Source: an uncultured Bacilli bacterium | GTDB taxonomy: Bacteria > Bacillota_I > Bacilli_A > RF39 > UBA660 | Direction of reading: 5' to 3' | NCBI GenBank assembly: GCA_944332505.1 | Contig: CALVKC010000026.1 | Location: 1 to 12,212 of the forward strand | DNA: 12,212 nucleotides | Shown: positions 6,751 to 12,212 of the stretch, piece after piece | How positions within the stretch are numbered: the first letter of the stretch is position 1 | How the letters are laid out: the number at the start of each line of letters is the position of its first letter | The notes under the pieces: generated by a model | Seen by the model: only the letters and a program-made list of their open reading frames with translations | Told to the model about the DNA's origin: nothing | Databases searched by the model: none | Made by a program: the position numbers and the translations under genes

Positions 6751-7372
6751 CTCCAATACCACTTACATTTTTAATATCTTCAATTGTTTTAAATAAACCA
6801 CTTTCAGTCCGATACGCAATAATACTTTTTGCTTTTACTTCACCAATCCCCGGTATTTTTGTAAGTTCATTTATATCTGCAGTATTAATATTTATAAGAC
6901 TAGTATCTTGATTTTCACTACTAATATTTTCATTACTACTAATTATACTTATATTTCCCTCAGTACATGTATTAATAATATAAGATTCTACACTACATTC
7001 TTGTTTTGTTGAACTATTTTTTTTTACTTCATTTTTGGTATAAACATAAATTACTAGTTCATCTTCAACTTTTTTACTTAAATTAATATTATCAGTATAT
7101 GCATCTTTAGTTAGTCCACCGGCCTTAATAATAATATCATTTATTATTTCTTGCGTGTTACTTTCATATACTCCTGGATTAACTACTGCTCCCTTAATAT
7201 CTACATAAACTTTTTCTTCAATAATCTCTTCATCATTAATTACTAATGGATTATCTTCACAAATACATTCTTTATTATAAAAATTAAAACATAAATATGC
7301 TAATACACATATAATTAAAGATAAACCCATAATTATGCTAATTACTATATGCTTTTTTTCTAAAAATTCCAT
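6710..7372 (-). CDS. comEA: Competence DNA receptor ComEA
   Basis: Membrane-anchored double-stranded DNA-binding protein that hands DNA to ComEC. 220 residues: one N-terminal membrane helix (about 8-28), an SLBB-type domain beginning VYVDIKGAVVNPGVYE (55-70) and running to about 110, a low-complexity Ser/Asn linker (about 115-157), and the double helix-hairpin-helix DNA-binding domain (158-220) with IPGIGEVKAKSI (173-184) and VSGIGDATFEKI (203-214). The ATG at 7372 follows AAAGGAGG (7376-7383) at a short 3-base gap; I prefer it to a longer reading because that site is so strong. comEC overlaps its 3' end, implying translational coupling. A terminator for the upstream protease lies at 7450-7472, so a com promoter is expected in 7384-7449; I found no clear -35/-10 pair there, nor a convincing ComK or cin-box site. 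Confidence 0.95.
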   Translation of the reverse strand: MEFLEKKHIVISIIMGLSLIICVLAYLCFNFYNKECICEDNPLVINDEEIIEEKVYVDIKGAVVNPGVYESNTQEIINDIIIKAGGLTKDAYTDNINLSKKVEDELVIYVYTKNEVKKNSSTKQECSVESYIINTCTEGNISIISSNENISSENQDTSLININTADINELTKIPGIGEVKAKSIIAYRTESGLFKTIEDIKNVSGIGDATFEKIKDYITV

Positions 7373-7449
7373 AAACCTCCTTTCTAAAAAGTCCTTTTGA
7401 CCCTTCACTATATATCTTAAAGTAAAAAACATATTATTCTTGTAAAATT

Positions 7450-7472
7450 AAAAAAAAGTATCTCGCGATACT
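7450..7472 (-). terminator. Terminator after the PDZ-Lon protease gene
   Basis: On the minus strand AGTATC and GATACT (7467-7472 with 7457-7462) make a 6-bp stem with a GCGA tetraloop of the stable GNRA class, followed by eight T's (7450-7457). The stem includes part of the stop codon at 7471-7473. It separates the protease unit from comEA. Confidence 0.85.
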
Positions 7473-8475
7473 ATTTTAATAAATTTATTGCTTCATCAAA
7501 TGTTGCTACACTATAAATCTTTATATCTAAATCAAATTCATTTTTAACTTCTATTGCCTCATTATAATTTTCTTTAGGACATAAAAATATATCTGCTTTG
7601 TTTTTAACTGCTCCAAGGAGTTTGTATTTTATACCATCAATTTCTCCGACATTTCCATCTATATCTATTGTTCCTGTCCCAACAATTGTTCTTCCTTTAG
7701 TTATATCTTCATCACTTATGGCATTATATATTGCTAAACTTAGCATTAACCCACCGCTTGAACCAGATTCACTCGATTTAGTTGAAATATCAATTTCTGG
7801 ATCTGTAACATATTCATATGTTGTTAGAAAAGATATGCCTATTTTTAATCCATCATCTGTCATATAAACTTTAGCACTACATTCTTTTTCTGTACCATTT
7901 CTATTTACTATAATCTTAACTGTATCTTCTTCATTTTTGCTATTTATTATACTTTTTAACTCATCTATAGTATTAATAGTTATACCATCAACACTAATTA
8001 TTTCATCGTAAATTTCTAAGTCAGTATTTGCTTCATCTGCAATAAATACTATATTATTTACATTTTTAGTAATAGTAATTTCTTTTTTGGCTTTTGTAAA
8101 TGCTAAAATTGTTGCATTATCAATTGATGATTGCATATATAATTTTTCTAATTCTAATAATTCATCGACTGATTCATCTTCGATTGTTATTTCATCTTTG
8201 TCTAATATATCCCAATTGGGCATAATTGTTGCTATTAAAAGCATTGGTATTGTTCCTTTTACTAGTGATACATAACTCATATTTAATGAACCACTATCTT
8301 TTAGGGATGTATCATCTACTTTAATTCTATCCTCTAAATTTACTATCCCACCAGGAGTATATATTACATAGGGAAGTTCATAAAAAAACATAAATATAAG
8401 TATTAACCATACTACTAAAAATTTATAATTGTTTATGATAAATTCTTTTATTTTCGCATATATTTTATTAAACAA
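7471..8475 (-). CDS. ylbL: Membrane-anchored PDZ-Lon serine protease (YlbL/SepM type)
   Basis: 334 residues. A cytoplasmic basic N-terminus and one membrane helix (about 17-36) are followed by the YVIYTPGG motif (36-43) typical of the family, a degenerate PDZ domain (about 130-205) and a Lon-type catalytic domain (about 225-334). The Ser-Lys dyad is readable: S240 in GSSGGLM (family GPSAGLM) and K285 in DGIKYKLLGA, with GTGTIDIDGNVGEI between. The active domain would lie outside the membrane. Known: B. subtilis YlbL and streptococcal SepM belong here; SepM trims a competence pheromone. The start is TTG at 8475, with AGGTGAT before it; the next Met (29) would cut into the membrane helix. It is next to comEA but separated by a terminator. 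Divergent from a ylbJ-like gene, echoing the ylbJ-ylbK-ylbL cluster of Bacillus. The substrate here is unknown. Confidence 0.92.
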   Translation of the reverse strand: MFNKIYAKIKEFIINNYKFLVVWLILIFMFFYELPYVIYTPGGIVNLEDRIKVDDTSLKDSGSLNMSYVSLVKGTIPMLLIATIMPNWDILDKDEITIEDESVDELLELEKLYMQSSIDNATILAFTKAKKEITITKNVNNIVFIADEANTDLEIYDEIISVDGITINTIDELKSIINSKNEEDTVKIIVNRNGTEKECSAKVYMTDDGLKIGISFLTTYEYVTDPEIDISTKSSESGSSGGLMLSLAIYNAISDEDITKGRTIVGTGTIDIDGNVGEIDGIKYKLLGAVKNKADIFLCPKENYNEAIEVKNEFDLDIKIYSVATFDEAINLLK

Positions 8476-8492
8476 ATTTAATCACCTAATTA

Positions 8493-8521
8493 ATTATAGC
8501 AAAAAAGGATATACTTATGAA
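8493..8521 (-). promoter_or_regulatory. Possible promoter of the PDZ-Lon protease gene
   Basis: A perfect TATAAT with an upstream TGC (extended -10) lies at 8493-8501 on the minus strand, and TTCATA (8516-8521) is 17 bases further up, overlapping the divergent start codon at 8517. Transcription would begin almost at the AGGTGAT ribosome site, giving a leader of only about a dozen bases, which makes the assignment tentative. Confidence 0.45.
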
Positions 8522-9338
8522 AAAAATTTTATTATATTTGACAATTTTTATACTTATATTAATAATATTTTTAAATTATTCTATTGTTTTAGATAGTACA
8601 ATTTATGCTGTAAACTTATGGTTATATAAAGTATTTCCTTATTTATTTATTATGATTATTATTAACGATATTTTAATATCTTCAGATTTTGAATCTTTAT
8701 TTAAAAATAATAGTCTTTATGTTTTTGTTATGTCACTGTTAAGTGGTACACCAACCAGTGCTTATATTATTAGTAATTTATATAAACAAAATAAAATGAG
8801 CAAAAATAATGCTAATATTACACTCTTATTCACTTATTTTTCTAATCCTCTTTTTTTATATACTATGTTAAATTCTATATTTTTATCTAAATTTGTTACT
8901 ATAAAGTTAATGCTAATTCATTATCTTAGTAATTTAATTATTTTTATTTTCTATAATAAAAAATTAGATAATACTAGTAGATCTTATAATAAAATTAATG
9001 TCAATATTACAGATTCAATAAAAAAAGCAATGAGTACTACTATTATGGTTTTAGGTACTATTACTTTTTATTTAATATTAAGTAATATTATTAATTTAAA
9101 TATCTATTTAAAAGGTTTACTAGAAATGACTCAAGGTTTGAATATGTTAATTAATAATAGTATAAATTTTAAAGAAATTATTGCCATAGTTTTTATTTCT
9201 TTTGGTGGTTTATCTATTCATACCCAAGTAAAATGTATCTTAGATGAAACTGATTTAGATTATAAATATTATTTTTGGGGTAGAATTTATCAAACTATTA
9301 TTGCAACAATTTTAACAATATTTAGTAATTTTATTTAA
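8517..9338 (+). CDS. YlbJ-like Gate-domain integral membrane protein (short form)
   Basis: 273 residues, mostly membrane helices. Two half-repeats of the nucleoside-recognition/Gate type are suggested by SGTPTSA (76-82) with FSNPLF (108-113), and by LLEMTQG (201-207) with FGGLSIHTQ (229-237); these match the positions and wording of motifs in sporulation protein YlbJ. Known: B. subtilis YlbJ (SpoVV) is about 400 residues and moves dipicolinic acid into the forespore. This protein is about a third shorter, and nothing else in the window points to sporulation, so a different small-molecule transport role is possible. AAGGAT precedes the ATG. It is divergent from the YlbL-type protease, its usual genomic companion, with only 41 bases between them. 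Its stop overlaps the convergent pilin-like gene by 8 bases. Confidence 0.65.
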   Translation: MKKILLYLTIFILILIIFLNYSIVLDSTIYAVNLWLYKVFPYLFIMIIINDILISSDFESLFKNNSLYVFVMSLLSGTPTSAYIISNLYKQNKMSKNNANITLLFTYFSNPLFLYTMLNSIFLSKFVTIKLMLIHYLSNLIIFIFYNKKLDNTSRSYNKINVNITDSIKKAMSTTIMVLGTITFYLILSNIINLNIYLKGLLEMTQGLNMLINNSINFKEIIAIVFISFGGLSIHTQVKCILDETDLDYKYYFWGRIYQTIIATILTIFSNFI

Positions 9339-9864
9339 TTACAGTAATTTCATTATAACCAATATAATTAATTAAAATATCATCAATAGTATTGTTTTTC
9401 CCTACAGTGTTATTTTCATTTGCTGTGTGTATTTCAATGTCTATCAGTAAAGCATATATTGAATCATTCCCTAGTGAATTGTTATAATTTAAGTTAATTG
9501 TTATATTGTCTGTATATATTGTCCCTTCATCTAATGTCCATTTTTCTGTTTTGTTATTTGTATCTGTATATTTTACTGTTTTATCCGTTAATGAGATTTT
9601 AGATGAACTATTATCATTATATTTTATTTCTATTGTTTTATCAGTGGTATTGTTGGTTATTTGGGTAATAACTTTATCTTTTATGTCATTTTCTATAGTT
9701 CTAATTATTTCAGCTCTTTTAATTTGATTTCCTTTGGCATATTTGTTGTTTGTATCTGTGTTATTTATATCTATTAATAATTTTATCATAAATGCTAAAA
9801 CTATGGATATTAATGCTATACTAATAATTACTTCTACTAATGTAGTTCCTTTTTTATTAAACAT
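9331..9864 (-). CDS. Prepilin-like protein, third gene of the operon
   Basis: 177 residues with a class III (type IV pilin) leader: NKKG followed by TTLVEVIISIALISI, a 20-residue hydrophobic helix (about 8-28). Cleavage after G6 would leave T1 and the usual E5, where most pilins have F1. The rest is a polar, Asn/Thr/Asp-rich domain with no cysteines, predicted mostly beta. Known: such proteins are processed by a prepilin peptidase and built into pili, or into pseudopili like those of ComG. AGGAGG sits 5 bases before the ATG and inside the preceding gene; the two reading frames overlap by 8 bases, so translation is probably coupled. The length and E5 fit a minor pilin or ComGD/GF-like pseudopilin; which one cannot be told. 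Its 3' end overlaps the convergent YlbJ-like gene. Confidence 0.8.
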   Translation of the reverse strand: MFNKKGTTLVEVIISIALISIVLAFMIKLLIDINNTDTNNKYAKGNQIKRAEIIRTIENDIKDKVITQITNNTTDKTIEIKYNDNSSSKISLTDKTVKYTDTNNKTEKWTLDEGTIYTDNITINLNYNNSLGNDSIYALLIDIEIHTANENNTVGKNNTIDDILINYIGYNEITVIK

Positions 9865-10747
9865 TACTACCTCCTATAAAATAAGGGTTGTCTTTTGTAC
9901 CATCACCACTAATTAATTTAATAGTACTTTTTAAATAAAATACGGGATAAATGTCATATTCATTTGTAACTTCAGCGGTTAAAATATTAGATGTTGAATC
10001 TAAATAATAATATTTAGCTAAAGAATCATCATTCATTATTAATTTTGTTATAAACCATGTATTGTTTTCTACTTTAAGCCAGTTATTCCCATCTGCATCA
10101 CTTGCTCCTAAAAAGTCACTTATATACATTAAACCTACTTCCCTTAAAATAGTTGTACTAACCATTTCTTCATTGTATACTACTACCTTATCAGTAAAAT
10201 CAATACTATCATTTATTCCTCCGATATGCCAAGTTGTGGGTTTAATTAAATCTATATAATCTTTTATAGTATCAAAATAAGTAGTTGTATCAAGCATCGA
10301 TGAATTTAAATAATTTATTAATCTAGTTGAACTATATTCGCCACTTTCTAAATCAATTGCAAAATTTTTTATAGGTTCATATTTTATTAATTTTATGTTT
10401 CCATCAATTATACCAATCATACGGTATAAATTATTACTTGGACATGGACTAGTATTACTTCCAAAACAAACATAATTATTAGGGTTTTCTCCTACAAAAC
10501 GATAAGAGTAATCATTAAATGAGTCTTCTTTATTTTGATATACTAAATTGCTATTTTTATCTTTAGCTAAATTGATTAAATAATAATTAAATTCATCACT
10601 ATATATGTCCTCTTTTATTTGATTATTTATTCTAGTTACTAAAATACGATTGTTTATAAGATTTGATACTATAAATAATAATAACATTAAAAATACTAGA
10701 AAAAATGAATAAACTAATGATGTTGATAAAAAACCTTTTTTATTCAT
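9857..10747 (-). CDS. Pilin-like leader joined to a recurrent surface domain
   Basis: 296 residues. The N-terminus MNKKGFLSTSLVYSFF and a long hydrophobic helix (about 8-31) look like a type IV pilin leader with cleavage after G5, but the mature position 5 is Ser rather than Glu. The ectodomain resembles a module I associate with cell-surface proteins of uncultured Bacilli: YVCFGSNTSPCPSNNLYRMI with a Cys pair (94, 102), IDGNIKLIK (114-122), INYLNSS (144-150), a W-x-IGG turn (173-177), GLMYISDF (205-212), NNWLKVENNTWFI (221-233) and a C-terminal GDGTKDNPYFIGG (281-293). A DADGNN loop (217-222) could bind calcium. AGGAG (10758-10762) precedes the ATG and overlaps the stop of the upstream gene. 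It is the largest of three pilin-like products, so a tip or adhesin-like minor subunit is a reasonable inference; pilus membership is unproven. Confidence 0.75.
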   Translation of the reverse strand: MNKKGFLSTSLVYSFFLVFLMLLLFIVSNLINNRILVTRINNQIKEDIYSDEFNYYLINLAKDKNSNLVYQNKEDSFNDYSYRFVGENPNNYVCFGSNTSPCPSNNLYRMIGIIDGNIKLIKYEPIKNFAIDLESGEYSSTRLINYLNSSMLDTTTYFDTIKDYIDLIKPTTWHIGGINDSIDFTDKVVVYNEEMVSTTILREVGLMYISDFLGASDADGNNWLKVENNTWFITKLIMNDDSLAKYYYLDSTSNILTAEVTNEYDIYPVFYLKSTIKLISGDGTKDNPYFIGGSNV

Positions 10748-10752
10748 TATTA

Positions 10753-11328
10753 TCACACTCCTAAAGATGCAAAATAAGAATGACAATTAGTATCAGTTCC
10801 CCATACACATGATGTAATTGATCCATCATCATCTATTTTTTCCGCATATTCAACAACTAAAAGATAATCATGAGTTGTTGTATTTAATGATTTAACATAA
10901 TTTCTTGTATTATAACTTAAAAATTCATAAGAATTTATGCAAATTTCATCTGTATCTATGCCTGGTCCATCACATTCATTTATCATTTTTTGTGATATTA
11001 AATAAATATGTGATACATTATAATAACTAAATATGCTGCCAAAATTTGTTTTATCAATGTCACCTGTAAATAATCCTTCATATTCGTGAGATAATTGATT
11101 TACATAAATATTGTTAAAAGCTGTATTTTTAACTTTTTCTATTGTTGATTTGTTTAATAAAAATTCTCTAATGTAATATGTTCGATATATATAGGCTGTA
11201 TCATCATAATATACTCTTTCTTCTTCATTATTTATTATATTACTATATGAACTATATAAGTATATTAATGCCGCACATAAAATTACAACTGTTACAATAG
11301 TTTCAATAAAAACGAACCCTTTTTTCAT
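10753..11328 (-). CDS. Prepilin-like protein, first gene of the operon
   Basis: 191 residues. MKKG is followed by FVFIETIVTVVILCAAL, giving F1 and E5 after cleavage at G4, the classical type IV pilin pattern, with one hydrophobic helix (about 5-28). The ectodomain is helical at first (about 30-80) and then mixed. Four cysteines form two close pairs, in NECDGPGIDTDEICIN and SCVWGTDTNCHS, suitable for two small disulfide loops outside the cell. The second of two adjacent ATGs (11328) was chosen because GAGGG (11334-11338) is only two bases from the first. The gene ends in TGA, five bases before the next ATG. It opens the operon behind a good promoter at 11347-11375. No major-pilin, ATPase or peptidase gene accompanies it in the window. 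Minor pilin or competence pseudopilin are both possible. Confidence 0.82.
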   Translation of the reverse strand: MKKGFVFIETIVTVVILCAALIYLYSSYSNIINNEEERVYYDDTAYIYRTYYIREFLLNKSTIEKVKNTAFNNIYVNQLSHEYEGLFTGDIDKTNFGSIFSYYNVSHIYLISQKMINECDGPGIDTDEICINSYEFLSYNTRNYVKSLNTTTHDYLLVVEYAEKIDDDGSITSCVWGTDTNCHSYFASLGV

Positions 11329-11346
11329 CATATCCCTCTACTTTAA

Positions 11347-11375
11347 ATTATAACCTAAATAACTTATTAAAACAA
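11347..11375 (-). promoter_or_regulatory. Promoter of the pilin-like operon
   Basis: TTGTTT (11370-11375) and a perfect TATAAT (11347-11352) are 17 bases apart on the minus strand. Transcription would start near 11340, just before the GAGGG ribosome site. It faces away from the small plus-strand gene at 11427, whose own possible -10 (TATAAT, 11404-11409) is close by. Confidence 0.6.
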
Positions 11376-11426
11376 GTGTCTATCCAAGAAAAAAATAAAT
11401 ACATATAATATAACAGGTGATATCAT

Positions 11427-11609
11427 ATGTATCCTTGTAAAAGGCCTAATTCTGGATTTACAATAATTATTTTGTTAATTTTATCTGTTCTAATTTTTTA
11501 TCAATTAATTCTTGCTTTAATTTTCCCTTTCAGATGGAATATATTTTTGTTGTTACTTGAATTATTCTTGTTTTTCTTCTTTCTCTTCCGTATAGTATGG
11601 CCTTATTAA
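11427..11609 (+). CDS. Small hydrophobic two-helix protein, partly antisense
   Basis: 60 residues. MYPCKRPNSG is followed by two hydrophobic segments (about 11-34 and 38-57) separated by FRW, ending RIVWPY. AGGTGAT precedes the ATG by 5 bases (ribosome site about 11415-11421), and TATAAT at 11404-11409 could be a -10, though the -35 is poor. The last 48 bases are antisense to the 3' end of the phosphotransferase-like gene; the Phe-rich second helix is partly just the complement of that gene's Glu/Lys-rich tail, which weakens the case. The first 45 codons are free of overlap and carry the first helix. I recognise no family. It might be a real small membrane protein or a chance reading frame behind a good ribosome site. 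Confidence 0.5.
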   Translation: MYPCKRPNSGFTIIILLILSVLIFYQLILALIFPFRWNIFLLLLELFLFFFFLFRIVWPY

Positions 11610-12212
11610 ATCTTCAGTTTTAAATATATAATCAATTACTTTATTATTACTCATACATTGATTAAAAATAGTGTCTTCTTCTTTTATCTCTGGTGGTAAT
11701 GTTATTAATATAAATAATAATTTTTTTTCATGTGGAAGTAATGGAAATTTATAAAAATATCTTTCTAAGGCTTCACTAAAATTCATGTTTAAATACTCAT
11801 TTTTATATAACTTTACTATGTCAATTACAGGTGTATCAATTAAATAATTATCCCAACTTATTAGTACTTCTTTGTCACTTTTTAAATAATGGTCTATACT
11901 TAAATTGTTGTGAACTACACAAACTCTTATTTTTGTTTCTCCTTTAATTAATTCATACCAATCATCTAATTCTTTACTAGCAAAATTTATCGCGACATTT
12001 ATCATGTAGAAATTTCGCATGAATTGATATGTCGATGGACTTTGATATACTTCATTAAAACCAATTTCATATAATGTGTCATAATAATTTTTTAAATAAG
12101 CAATATTACTTTTAATATCTTCATATATTTCTTTGTATGTATCTTCACTTACTTCTTTAAAATAGCTAGTTTTATTATGCAAACTAGCTATTAAATCAAT
12201 TATATCATCACA
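11562..12212 (-). CDS. CotS/aminoglycoside-phosphotransferase-like protein (5' end outside window)
   Basis: The reading frame stays open to the right edge: before the TTG at 12180-12182 it reads CDDIIDLIAS into LHNKTSYFKEV, so that TTG is not the start and about 217 C-terminal residues are present. The layout follows the C-lobe of aminoglycoside-phosphotransferase/CotS kinases: a LHNKTSY helix start, then VVHNNLSIDHYL at the place of the catalytic HGDxxxxN, ISWDNYLIDTPVIDI at the place of the metal-binding IDxE and substrate segments, and PHEKKLLFILITLPPEI as in CotS-type proteins. The catalytic Asp of HGD is Asn (HNN, about 11904-11912) and the usual Asn is replaced, so kinase activity is doubtful. 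The charged tail EEKEEKQE overlaps the 60-residue plus-strand gene. Substrate and role are unknown; a pseudokinase or an altered phosphotransferase are the options. Confidence 0.7.
   Translation of the reverse strand, partial: CDDIIDLIASLHNKTSYFKEVSEDTYKEIYEDIKSNIAYLKNYYDTLYEIGFNEVYQSPSTYQFMRNFYMINVAINFASKELDDWYELIKGETKIRVCVVHNNLSIDHYLKSDKEVLISWDNYLIDTPVIDIVKLYKNEYLNMNFSEALERYFYKFPLLPHEKKLLFILITLPPEIKEEDTIFNQCMSNNKVIDYIFKTEDLIRPYYTEEKEEKQE

Noticed and set aside
6741..6762. GTG at 6762 as the comEC start
   Set aside because: No ribosome site before it; GGAG at this place serves the ATG/TTG codons further down, and no family feature needs the extra residues.
7384..7449. ComK box or SigX cin-box (TACGAATA) in front of comEA
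   Set aside because: Only loose AT-rich resemblance (ACAAGAATA); no paired AAAA-N5-TTTT boxes at helical spacing and no cin-box consensus.
12180..12182. TTG as the start of the phosphotransferase-like gene
   Set aside because: The frame is open to the window edge, the upstream residues continue a typical LIASLHNKT helix, and no ribosome site precedes the TTG.
1..12212. CRISPR arrays, tRNA/rRNA genes, insertion sequences, integrase or phage structural genes
   Set aside because: No regular repeat-spacer pattern, no tRNA-like cloverleaf or rRNA stretch, and no transposase or integrase reading frame was seen by eye; weak structures could be missed without computation.

Overview
The window comes from a very AT-rich bacterium of the Bacilli/Mycoplasmatota side of the Firmicutes, probably an uncultured gut lineage such as RF39. 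The evidence is the strong A+T bias (Lys, Asn, Ile and Tyr dominate), Shine-Dalgarno sites of the AGGAGG/GGTGAT type, and gene neighbourhoods known from Bacilli (rnhC divergent from a cvpA-like start, comEA-comEC near holA, ylbJ beside ylbL). TGA is used as a stop (rnhC and the first pilin-like gene) and TGG encodes Trp, so the standard bacterial code applies rather than the Mycoplasma code. The taxonomic placement is inference.

Layout, left to right. (1) 1-1997: divergent promoters between the first 8 codons of a minus-strand gene (cvpA-like) and rnhC (RNase HIII). rnhC converges on holA (DNA polymerase III delta) with a shared bidirectional terminator. (2) 2028-3466: an unrecognised 220-residue gene with its own promoter and terminator, then a decayed second copy of the comEC 3' end. 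(3) 3472-4651: a small glycine-rich membrane protein and dinD (DNA-damage-inducible protein D family). (4) 4666-7372: comEC and comEA, the DNA-uptake channel and receptor of natural transformation. dinD follows comEC by 14 bases. (5) 7450-9338: a YlbL/SepM-type PDZ-Lon membrane protease with a hairpin terminator, divergent from a short YlbJ-like Gate-domain membrane protein. (6) 9331-11375: three overlapping or abutting minus-strand genes with prepilin-like N-termini and one good promoter. (7) 11427-12212: a 60-residue hydrophobic protein, antisense at its 3' end to a CotS/aminoglycoside-phosphotransferase-like gene that runs off the right edge.

How the parts relate: comEA and comEC form the DNA-uptake core, dinD is placed to be co-transcribed with them, and the pilin-like operon could supply pseudopilins, although no ATPase or prepilin peptidase is in the window. 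The most informative structure is the block 2820-4665. The intact comEC is followed by dinD and the small membrane gene, and then by a second, roughly two-thirds identical comEC 3' end that lacks a start and has an internal frame lesion. The homology of the two copies stops at their stop codons. This looks like insertion or allele replacement at the 3' end of comEC that left the displaced end behind and separated comEC from holA.
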